Shown here one piece after another: positions 19,371-26,261 of a stretch of DNA of 34,487 nucleotides (position 1 is its first letter; each line of letters begins with the position of its first letter). The notes below the pieces were generated by a model that was given only the letters and a program-made list of their open reading frames with translations, was not told the DNA's origin and searched no databases. The position numbers and the translations under genes are program-made. The stretch comes from Akkermansiaceae bacterium (GTDB lineage: Bacteria; Verrucomicrobiota; Verrucomicrobiia; Verrucomicrobiales; Akkermansiaceae). The stretch is from NCBI GenBank assembly GCA_021733795.1, contig JAIPKB010000036.1:1-34487 (forward strand), in the 5' to 3' direction.

Positions 19371-21934
19371 GTCCGTGATTGCAACTGAAGTTCCGGCAGA
19401 GGGCAACACAAAACAATCCGCATGCCGGCACCGGGTGAGGAATCGATGTCGCAACTGCCGCCCATCTCGGTGGCCCGGGCCAGCAGGTTGGCCAGGCCGT
19501 TGCCCGGCTTTGGATTCGCGGTGTCGAAGCCGACGCCGTTGTCGGTGATGCGCGCGATCAAGGTGCTGTCTTCGATCTGGATCTGCAGGGATGCTTCACA
19601 CGGGCCGGCGTGCTTCAGGATGTTGTGCAGCACTTCCTTGACTGCCAGCGAGAAATGGTGGCGGAAGTCCGAGCGCAGCGGGAGGGCGGGCAGATTGATC
19701 GGGATCGAGATTCGCACCCTCACCGGCGCGTCCCGGAAAATCTCCTGGGCCACCCCTGACAGGTGGCTGGCGAGATGTTCCAGGGAGTCATTGGCCGGGT
19801 TCACGGCCCACACCAGGCCGTCCATCGCCCAGACCAGATCGGTGGCGGCCGAATCCAGGCGGAGTGCCAGGCGGTGGGCCTTTTCCGGCTCCCGGTCGAT
19901 CGCCCGGCGAATGATCGCGGCCGCGTGCTTCAGCAGTGAAACGCGGGTGCCCAGATCGTCATGCATGTCCCGCGCGATGCGCGCCCGGTCGCGCTCTACG
20001 GTGCCGGCCAGCCGGATTGCCGCGATCCGGCTGCGGGAATGCCGCCGGTAGTTGCGGAATAGTTCCAAGCCGACGAGCATCGTAGAGAGGGCGACCACCG
20101 ACGGCAGGAACCAGGCATGCTTCCAATACGGCTGGCGGATCGTGAACGGAAACGCCAACTGGGTGGTGCGGGCCTGCGGACCATCCACCACTGAGATGGC
20201 GCGAAAGGTGTAGGGTCCCGGCTGCATGTTCATGTAACTGGCCCGCAGCGAGGTGCCTGGAATCACGTTGAAGGCTTCCGACCAGTTGAGCAGAAACGGT
20301 TCTCCGCCGGCCGCCGGCCGCACCGGCAGGTCCTGGGAACAGACCCAATAGCCAGAGAGGCCTTGCGCGGCGTCCAGTAACCCAAGCGCCGGAGCCTGCG
20401 CCAAAATCACCCGTGCGATTCCCGGTTCACTCCCGCCCCGGGTCCAGCCCGAGGGAATGCCGCCGGTTTGATCGAGGCGTTCACCCTCGCTGAAATCCCC
20501 GTTTTTCCAGAGGTTCAAATCCGGTTTGCTGGATCGGGTGAGGGACAGGTCATCGATCACCCAACAGCCGGTGGTATCGGGCGTGCCGGATGACATGGAG
20601 ACCCGGATCCGCCGGGTCATTTCCGGGATGAACAGCGGCTCAGACCTCCCCGCCATCGGCGAATCGAGCACGTCACTCTCCCATCCCGGACTCGAACGGG
20701 TGGTGGAAAATACCGTGCGACCGATCAAATTGCCCTCACCATCGAGCATCTCCCAAGTCAAGGTCATCCCTCGTGCCGTGGCATGCCAGTCATCATCAAT
20801 CCCCTCGAGACGGCACCTCACCGCCAGTGGATCGGCGATTGCGCCCGCCAGAAACCCGAAATCAAAATCCACCCGGTGCAATCCCGGCCCGATCACCAGC
20901 GGCGCATGGTCCGCGCGCATCGGAACGACCTGATCGTCAACAAACACGTTTTGCAGCATGAGACCGGCATGCGGCAGTTTCGGGTTCCCGAGCGCCAAGC
21001 GGGCGTCCGCAGCCATTTTCGCCGCGGGGCTTACAAAAAAGAACTCATGGGGTCTGCGCGCGATGCGGCTGAGACGGACTTCGTCGATGGACCCTGGAAA
21101 ATATTCGAATGGCCCCTGGGAATTGAATTTCCCGGAGTTGCCGATCGCGAAGTCGCCGAGTTCCCGGCGGAGGTCGGTGGTCAAGGTGCCGCCGCCGATC
21201 TGATTCGCCTCGCTGACCCCCGGTCCGATCCGGGTCCAATACAATTTCAGGTTGTCGGAAATATTCTCGTTACCGTCATAGGTCACGGCGACATGGAACC
21301 AATCGTGGGTATTGAGCGCATGGGGTCCGCGGGTTGGGATGGTGGCCAGACCGCCGCCCCGCACCGCGTCGCCGGAGATCGGAATGAACGACAGGAAGCC
21401 GGGCTTCTCAATCCGGAAAAGGAACACCCGGTTGGCATGGGTATCATCATCCATACTGATGATGTCAGCGGCCAATCCCGGGGAATCCGCTGGCAGCATG
21501 TCCAGTTTCACCAATGCCTCCATGGTGAACGCGCCATCATCCCCCATCACTGGAAACGGCGGATTCATATTGTCAAGCGGCCCGATATCCAACTGGCTCT
21601 TCGCCAACAGGATCGGGCCATAGGGCGGATTGACCCCCGGTTCGGTGGTGCTGGAATAGCGGAAATGCACCGCCGTTCCGAAGCCCTCCAGGGATTGGGC
21701 TCCCGCACTCGCGCCGTTGAGCAAACCCAGCAACTCCGCGGGGCTGCTGCCGGAGTCCGCAAACGGCGGGCCACTTTCATCCAAATGCCACAAATGAAGC
21801 GTGGCCTCGTCGACCGTGTAGGGCGGATATTTCGCGGCGGCCGAAGCCATCGCTCCCGCCCAAAGAATCAAGGAAGCCCACCCTGCAAGCAACGAGCGCT
21901 TTCGCATGCCACCAGTAAACGAGCGCTTTCGCAT
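19367..21934 (-). CDS. Membrane histidine kinase with LamG-type extracellular sensor and Y_Y_Y-like domain
   Basis: 855 residues from the ATG at 21934, or 846 from the duplicated ATG at 21907. After a signal segment (LLAGWASLILWAGAMASA), residues ~40-295 form a LamG domain (LHLWHLDESG, FTMEALVKL, FHVAVTYDGNENI, GSIDEVRLSRIARRPHE). A second beta-rich region follows, then a Y_Y_Y-like domain (about 560-600, PGTSLRASYMNMQPGPYTF). A transmembrane helix lies near 608-626. HisKA_3 carries phospho-acceptor H658 in ARDMHDDLGTRVS. The ATPase has N771 (EVLHNILKHA), D798 (TDNGVGF) and GNGLANLLARATEMGG. It has no propeller domain, unlike Bacteroides hybrid sensors. The LamG domain suggests direct sensing of a glycan. 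Coupled to the regulator by ATGA. Confidence 0.9.
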   Translation of the reverse strand: MRKRSFTGGMRKRSLLAGWASLILWAGAMASAAAKYPPYTVDEATLHLWHLDESGPPFADSGSSPAELLGLLNGASAGAQSLEGFGTAVHFRYSSTTEPGVNPPYGPILLAKSQLDIGPLDNMNPPFPVMGDDGAFTMEALVKLDMLPADSPGLAADIISMDDDTHANRVFLFRIEKPGFLSFIPISGDAVRGGGLATIPTRGPHALNTHDWFHVAVTYDGNENISDNLKLYWTRIGPGVSEANQIGGGTLTTDLRRELGDFAIGNSGKFNSQGPFEYFPGSIDEVRLSRIARRPHEFFFVSPAAKMAADARLALGNPKLPHAGLMLQNVFVDDQVVPMRADHAPLVIGPGLHRVDFDFGFLAGAIADPLAVRCRLEGIDDDWHATARGMTLTWEMLDGEGNLIGRTVFSTTRSSPGWESDVLDSPMAGRSEPLFIPEMTRRIRVSMSSGTPDTTGCWVIDDLSLTRSSKPDLNLWKNGDFSEGERLDQTGGIPSGWTRGGSEPGIARVILAQAPALGLLDAAQGLSGYWVCSQDLPVRPAAGGEPFLLNWSEAFNVIPGTSLRASYMNMQPGPYTFRAISVVDGPQARTTQLAFPFTIRQPYWKHAWFLPSVVALSTMLVGLELFRNYRRHSRSRIAAIRLAGTVERDRARIARDMHDDLGTRVSLLKHAAAIIRRAIDREPEKAHRLALRLDSAATDLVWAMDGLVWAVNPANDSLEHLASHLSGVAQEIFRDAPVRVRISIPINLPALPLRSDFRHHFSLAVKEVLHNILKHAGPCEASLQIQIEDSTLIARITDNGVGFDTANPKPGNGLANLLARATEMGGSCDIDSSPGAGMRIVLCCPLPELQLQSRT

Positions 21935-21943
21935 GCCACCAGT
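21891..21943. repeat. 27-bp tandem duplication across the kinase start codon
   Basis: A 26-base unit beginning AACGAGCGCTTTCGCATGCC occurs at 21891-21916 and again at 21918-21943, a period of 27 bp. On the minus strand each copy contains a GGTGGC-ATG start followed by codons for RKRS. The kinase therefore has two in-frame starts nine codons apart with identical upstream sequence. Confidence 0.9.
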
Positions 21944-22087
21944 ATGGGTTGGTAACGGGAGATCTGCAAGCGCCGAGTGCCGGGCCGCCGGCAAGGCCCC
22001 GTTCGAGGGCGGCTGCGACAAGGCCGCGGGTTGGCCGCCCTGCGGCATCACCCAGGGCCTCACCCGCGAACAACACGCCGACTGCTG

Positions 22088-22340
22088 TTAAGAAATTGCT
22101 TTTGAGGTTGGCGTCACGGGATCGGGAATGACCGCGCTGCGGCAGTTGATGCGGCTGTTGACTTGGGCCGAAATCCGGAACTCGGCTTGCAGTTCGAAAT
22201 CGCGCGGCTGTCCGCCCTTCCACACGATGAAGGTGTTTCTGCGGACGAGGGTTTCCGGAGTGATCGCGCCGACGAGGCAGGCGTTCCCGACCCGCCAGGA
22301 GTTGGGATCGCCTTCCGCCAGGGGGCAGGAGGCAGAGGGG
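22088..22340 (-). pseudogene. Remnant of a 3-keto-disaccharide hydrolase (DUF1080) gene
   Basis: Minus-strand frame from about 22340 to the TAA at 22088-22090. It reads DPNSWRVGNACLVGAITPET, then RRNTFIVWKGG, then DFELQAEFRISAQVNSRINC. This is the core of the DUF1080/3-keto-glucoside hydrolase jelly roll (W.v.dG.l.G.i…N.FLiw.gg…dFEL..eyRi…NSGi..RS). A stop lies in frame just upstream and the frame ends soon after INCRS, so both ends are missing. It sits directly upstream of the kinase gene, so its loss may have shaped that promoter region. Confidence 0.72.
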
Positions 22341-22388
22341 CGCGGTCAAGTCCGGCTTTCCTTGAGCTTCCTCTGATTCTCCTGACAA

Positions 22389-22413
22389 CGAAGACGGGCC
22401 TTGGTCCGCCCAT
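22389..22413 (+). repeat. Partial copy of interspersed repeat R1
   Basis: ACGAAGACGGGCC..GG.CCGCCCATT matches the end of the repeat copy at 31716-31830. It lies between the DUF1080 remnant and recQ, again beside a broken gene. Confidence 0.5.
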
Positions 22414-22502
22414 TGGCTTGCTCATTGGCATCGACACTCATCGAGCGACGCTACAGCGCAGGACAAAGGGATGTGAAAGGCCGCAGCATGCGCGACTGAT
22501 GG

Positions 22503-24710
22503 CTACCCGGTCCCCGGCGCGGATTTTTCGGCAAGTTGCTTGAAGGCGCGGTAGATATGTAGTTTGTCGTAGGTGATTTGGCCGCCGAGGGCTTCGTGGA
22601 GCGGGCCGAGCCGTTGGTGGCCGTGTTCGGCGGCGGCTTGGTCGATGAGTTGCTCCTCCGCCGGAGAGTAGAAATCGCCGGGCTCGAGCTTGAGTTGGCC
22701 GCTGACGATCGCCTGGGCGAGGTGGCCGGCGATGGTGCCGCGGGAAAGGTTGCGGAGGGCGGCAATTTCGAGAGCGGTCTTGCCGGTTTTGAACAGCCGC
22801 AGGGTTTCCAAGCCGGACGAGTTGATAGAGCCCTCGCTCTTCATTTTGGGCGCGGGCCGTGGCGGAGCTTCGTCGAGCGGGAACGCCTGTGGCTCGTGAC
22901 TGGCCAGCCAGCGTTCAATCTCCCGCATGAAGAGTTCGCCGAAATCCGCGAGCTTTTGTTTGCCGACTCCGGGAATGGCGAGAAATTCGGCGTCGTTGCG
23001 CGGGTAGCGGCGCGCCATCTGGCGCAGGCTGAGGTCGCCGAAAATCACATAGGGCGGCACCCCGCGGTCATCGGCAAGACGTTTCCGCAGGGTGCGGAGT
23101 TCGTCGAACAGGGGTTCGTCGCAAGGCAGGTTGGCGGCGCGGGAAACCTTGGCGGTGCTGGCAGAGGCCGCAGGCAGCGGGGCCCGGGTGAGCAGGACCG
23201 GGCTGCGTTTGAGCAATGCCTCGCGGCCGCTGGCGGACAGACTGAGCGTTTGATAGGTGTCGGGGCTTAGATTGATCAACCCGAGGCGGATCAATTGGCG
23301 GCCGAGCGCCGCCCATTCGGTGCGCGGGGTGTCCCTGCCGATCCCGTAGGTGCTGAGTTGCTGGTGGCCCCACTTGCGGATCTTTTCGGTGTCGGCACCG
23401 GCCAGGATTTCGACGACATGGTTGAGACCGGTGCTGAATCCGCTGTGTTGCTGGATCCGGATCAGGCAACTGAGCAACATCTGCGCCTGGGTGGTGGCGT
23501 CCCAGGTCTCGCGCGGCTGCAGGCAAACATCACAGCCGCCGCAGTTGTCGCCGGGCCACTGTTCGCCGAAGTAATCCAACATCGCAACGCGGCGGCACTC
23601 GGTGCCTTCGGCAAAATCCGCCATTTGCCGCATTTGGCGGGCGGCGATCTCGGCTGCCTTGGGGTCGGTCATCGAGTCGAGGAATTTCAGGTTGCGGATC
23701 AGGTCGCCACGCGAGAACAACAGCAGGCATTCGGCGGGCAGGCCGTCGCGACCGGCGCGGCCGGTTTCCTGATAGTACCCCTCGATGTTTTTCGGCAGGT
23801 CGGCGTGGATCACGAAGCGGACGTCGGGTTTGTCGATGCCCATGCCGAAGGCGATCGTGGCGCACACCACGCGGGCCTCGTCACGGATGAACGCATCCTG
23901 ATTGGCGGCGCGGGTTTCGGGCGTGAGTCCGGCGTGGTAGGCCACCGCCTTGATCCCCTCGGCGGCCAGCGCGGCGGCGAAGTTTTCCGCGGAATTCCGG
24001 GATTGGACATAGACGATGCCGGACTCGGTCGGCCGTTCGCGGATGAACTCAAACACCTGGCGGATGGCCTGGTGTTTCGGCACGACCGTGTAGCCCAGGT
24101 TCGGGCGGTTGAAGCTGGCGAGGAACCGCGCGGGTTGATGGAGGTGCAGTTGCCGGGCGATATCGTCGCGGACCTGGGTGGTGGCGGTGGCGGTGAGGGC
24201 CAGCAGCGGCACCTCGGGCAGGTGCGTGCGGAGTTGGGCGAGTTGGCGGTATTCCGGGCGGAAATCGTGGCCCCACTCGCTGATGCAATGGGCCTCGTCC
24301 ACCGCGATGAGGCGGACGTTCCAGCGTTGCAAATCCTGGATGAAGCCGTCGGTCATGATCCGTTCCGGGGCGGCGTAGAGCAGTTTGTATTCACCCTGGT
24401 CGAGGCCCGCGCGGCGGAGCCGGGCCTCCTCTCCACTGATCGATGAATTGAGCAGGGTGGCCGGCACGCCGCTGGCGGTGAGTGCGTCCACCTGGTCCTT
24501 CATCAGCGCGATGAGCGGGGAAACCACCAGCGTGAGCCCGTCGCGGGCCAGTGCGGGAAGTTGGAAACAGAGGGATTTCCCCGCGCCGGTGGGCAGGATG
24601 GCCAGCGTGTCGCGTGCGGCCAGGGTCGCTTCCATGATCTCGCGCTGCAGCGGGCGGAAGGTGTCGTAGCCAAAGTATTGTTTGAGCAGGGGAGCGAGCG
24701 AATCAGGCAT
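22503..24710 (-). CDS. recQ: ATP-dependent DNA helicase RecQ
   Basis: 735 residues from the ATG at 24708-24710; the frame extends to 24746, but homology starts here. Helicase motifs: LPTGAGKS (Walker A, about 39-46), DEAHCISEWGHDFRP (138-152), QETGRAGRDG (motif VI, about 314-323). Zinc-binding cysteines: C372, C390, C393, C396 in ECRRVAML…CGGCDVC. RQC winged helix follows. An HRDC domain spans about 530-610 (PPYVIFGDLSLRQMA, FLAIPGVGKQKLADFG). A further C-terminal helix-turn-helix region (about 635-725, GKTALEIAALRNLSRGTIAG) resembles the HTH_40 extension of some RecQ proteins. The role is unwinding 3'-tailed DNA in recombination and fork repair. No Shine-Dalgarno. Confidence 0.97.
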   Translation of the reverse strand: MPDSLAPLLKQYFGYDTFRPLQREIMEATLAARDTLAILPTGAGKSLCFQLPALARDGLTLVVSPLIALMKDQVDALTASGVPATLLNSSISGEEARLRRAGLDQGEYKLLYAAPERIMTDGFIQDLQRWNVRLIAVDEAHCISEWGHDFRPEYRQLAQLRTHLPEVPLLALTATATTQVRDDIARQLHLHQPARFLASFNRPNLGYTVVPKHQAIRQVFEFIRERPTESGIVYVQSRNSAENFAAALAAEGIKAVAYHAGLTPETRAANQDAFIRDEARVVCATIAFGMGIDKPDVRFVIHADLPKNIEGYYQETGRAGRDGLPAECLLLFSRGDLIRNLKFLDSMTDPKAAEIAARQMRQMADFAEGTECRRVAMLDYFGEQWPGDNCGGCDVCLQPRETWDATTQAQMLLSCLIRIQQHSGFSTGLNHVVEILAGADTEKIRKWGHQQLSTYGIGRDTPRTEWAALGRQLIRLGLINLSPDTYQTLSLSASGREALLKRSPVLLTRAPLPAASASTAKVSRAANLPCDEPLFDELRTLRKRLADDRGVPPYVIFGDLSLRQMARRYPRNDAEFLAIPGVGKQKLADFGELFMREIERWLASHEPQAFPLDEAPPRPAPKMKSEGSINSSGLETLRLFKTGKTALEIAALRNLSRGTIAGHLAQAIVSGQLKLEPGDFYSPAEEQLIDQAAAEHGHQRLGPLHEALGGQITYDKLHIYRAFKQLAEKSAPGTG

Positions 24711-24761
24711 GGCGGGATGGTAGTTCCACCCGGGGCCGGGAGGCAAGCCCCGGTCGTGGGC

Positions 24762-24780
24762 GGGCGATGGAGCGCTGGCT
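24762..24780 (+). repeat. 19-bp interspersed repeat GGGCGATGGAGCGCTGGCT, copy 1
   Basis: Identical to 29979-29997. In both places it sits next to an array of the 27-bp repeat family, although that array is inverted relative to it at one of the two sites. Confidence 0.75.
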
Positions 24781-24792
24781 TTAGCCGGCGTG

Positions 24793-24866
24793 TCAAGGGG
24801 GGGGCGTCCTAATCAAGGGGGGTGGGCGTCCCCGCCCTCCTCAAGGCCGGAGGGCATCCTGCCCGC
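24793..24866 (-). repeat. Array of diverged 27-bp repeat units, inverted orientation
   Basis: On the minus strand it reads as about three units of the type AGGATGCCC(T/A)CC..CCTTGAGGAGGGC, with GGACGCCCACCCCCCTTGA variants. It is the same family as the direct tandem array at 30096-30176. Confidence 0.65.
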
Positions 24867-25085
24867 TAGGGCGTGATACGTTGCGTGATGCGCCAGAGAG
24901 TGCATAATGCGTCTGAGAGAATCTCCAAAACTCTTCTTGACGGGGCTCAGGCTCGGGCGGTGGCGGGCAGGCGCGGATTTCCCGAGCGGTCCATTGGCAG
25001 GCGCGTTGTGACCAACGCGGCTACGGCGCTCACCCATGGCGGACCACAGGCTGGAAGCCCAATACCGGCCACTTAAGAATTTTTG

Positions 25086-25163
25086 ACCACGGATGACACG
25101 GATTGGCACGGATCGTGCTCCGCGTTTTCTCTTTTATCGGTGTACATCCGTGTCATCCGTGGT
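25086..25163. repeat. Long inverted repeat with perfect 18-bp arms
   Basis: ACCACGGATGACACGGAT (25086-25103) and ATCCGTGTCATCCGTGGT (25146-25163) are exact reverse complements around a 42-base spacer. The left arm is followed by a further TGGCACGGAT half-repeat. As RNA it would form a strong hairpin on either strand. It looks like a member of an interspersed palindromic family. Confidence 0.85.
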
Positions 25164-25252
25164 TGATTTTACCTGTCCTTCGCGCCTAATTGAACAGTAT
25201 TGAGCTGGAAGCCCATTTTCCATGTCAGAAGCGCGCGGAGTTCGATCACCGC

Positions 25253-25288
25253 TTGACATCGATCCGCAATGGTTGATAATTGACGTCA
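25253..25288 (+). promoter_or_regulatory. Promoter and candidate operator of vapBC
   Basis: TTGACA (25253-25258), a 16-base spacer and GATAAT (25275-25280) form a near-consensus sigma-70-type promoter. The -10 box ends 7 bases before the ATG at 25288, so transcription should begin at or just before the start codon (leaderless mRNA). The 8-bp palindrome TGACGTCA (25281-25288) abuts the -10 box and overlaps the first base of the ATG, a fitting site for VapB autorepression. Confidence 0.7.
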
Positions 25289-25542
25289 TGACGAAGACGC
25301 AAATACAGATGCCCGATTACCTTTACCGGGAGGCGAAGCGGATTGCGGAGCAATACGAGATGAGCATGGCCGAAGTGGTGCGCCGGGGGTTGGAGCGGGT
25401 GATTCCCAGCTATCCCGACCGGGCTGACGCAAAGGGTGAATGGACGCTGCCGACCTTGGACCTCGGTCTGCGGCTGGATCCTTTTGAGGATCCAGACTGG
25501 CGTGAGAAGGCATCCGCTGATTTGGAGGAGGTGCGGAGATGA
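25288..25542 (+). CDS. vapB: VapB-type antitoxin with ribbon-helix-helix N-terminus
   Basis: 84 residues. The N-terminal ~40 residues form a ribbon-helix-helix DNA-binding fold: TKTQIQMPDYLYREAKRIA, then EMSMAEVVRRGLERV. The tail from ~45 is acidic and tryptophan/proline-rich (WTLPTLDLG, PFEDPDW), as expected for the part that wraps the PIN toxin. I chose the ATG at 25288 over the upstream ATG at 25222 because the fold begins there and a promoter occupies 25253-25280. Its TGA overlaps the toxin ATG (ATGA, 25539-25542). Confidence 0.85.
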   Translation: MTKTQIQMPDYLYREAKRIAEQYEMSMAEVVRRGLERVIPSYPDRADAKGEWTLPTLDLGLRLDPFEDPDWREKASADLEEVRR

Positions 25543-25970
25543 TCGCGTTTGATACGAACATTCTGTTTCCGTCGCTGGAGCCTTCTCATTCGTCACATGA
25601 GCAAGCGCGTGATTTTTTACAGCAGCTCAAGGGCAAGGAGGGAGCATTGTGCGAGCTGGTTTTGATGGAAACCTACCTGTTGGTTCGTAATTCAGCCGTT
25701 TGCACCAGGCCCTTGGACGGGCCGGCCGCAGTGGCACTGGTGCGCCGCCTGCGCGGCAACCCACAATGGCGCTTGTTGGATTATCCCGGAGGCCTGATGG
25801 ATGATGTTTGGGCAGCTGCCGGGCAGCCGGGCTTCGCCCGGCGGAGGATTTTCGATGCCCGTCTGGCGCTCACGCTCCGCAGTCACGGCGTTACGGACTT
25901 CGCCACCGCAAATGTGAAGGATTTTGCTGGATTCGGGTTTGCCAAAGTTTGGAATCCATTATTGACCTAG
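25539..25970 (+). CDS. vapC: VapC-type PIN-domain ribonuclease toxin
   Basis: 143 residues, a single PIN domain of usual length. Metal-binding acids: D5 in IAFDTN, E44 in LVLMETYLL, D106 in RRIFDARLAL, and D120 in GVTDFATANVKDF. The last motif has the normal T-x-N-x-x-F form. PIN toxins cleave RNA, often initiator tRNA or the ribosomal sarcin-ricin loop; the target here is unknown. Translation is coupled to the antitoxin by the ATGA overlap. No damage to the active site, so the pair is probably functional. Confidence 0.88.
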   Translation: MIAFDTNILFPSLEPSHSSHEQARDFLQQLKGKEGALCELVLMETYLLVRNSAVCTRPLDGPAAVALVRRLRGNPQWRLLDYPGGLMDDVWAAAGQPGFARRRIFDARLALTLRSHGVTDFATANVKDFAGFGFAKVWNPLLT

Positions 25971-26261
25971 CGAGGCTTCGCCTCAGACCAAAGACGGCAA
26001 GACCCCCGTCGTCGCCCTCCGGGCTATGCCGGGCAGGCAAGACGCAAGACGAAGAATTTGACCTAACGAAAACACATTCCCGGTTTCAAGGACTCTAGCG
26101 GAGGAGTTGCCAATCTCCATGCTCCCAGCCTCCATGGCTCCCGACATCCGCCGCAAAGAGGACGGGTCAGAGAAATCCGCCGCTTCGCAATTCAGACTTT
26201 CAATTTCCACCCGTCCTCCCTATGTTTTTCCGGCTCTGCGTGCCACCGCTTTGCCCTCGCC
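25971..26261. other. Intergenic region after vapC
   Basis: Just past the vapC stop, GAGGC-TTC-GCCTC (25973-25985) makes a small hairpin without a T-run. The rest (about 270 bases) contains no supported gene and presumably the promoter of the repeat-protein gene. I see nothing else definite. Confidence 0.4.

Larger units (their letters stand above)
24711..25250. other. Repeat-rich intergenic region between recQ and vapBC
   Basis: About 540 bases with no supported gene. It contains the 19-bp repeat at 24762-24780, the inverted copy of the 27-bp repeat family at 24793-24866, the long inverted repeat at 25086-25163, and a 12-bp direct repeat GCTGGAAGCCCA at 25050-25061 and 25204-25215. A minus-strand open frame at 24813-25109 is made largely of repeat sequence and I do not accept it as a gene. 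Confidence 0.5.

Noticed and set aside
21935..22063. 43-codon N-terminal extension of the histidine kinase
   Set aside because: It lies ahead of the signal peptide, has low-complexity composition, and both duplicated ATGs give a normal signal sequence.
24813..25109. 98-codon minus-strand open frame
   Set aside because: It overlaps an interspersed repeat array and the inverted-repeat element and has no domain.
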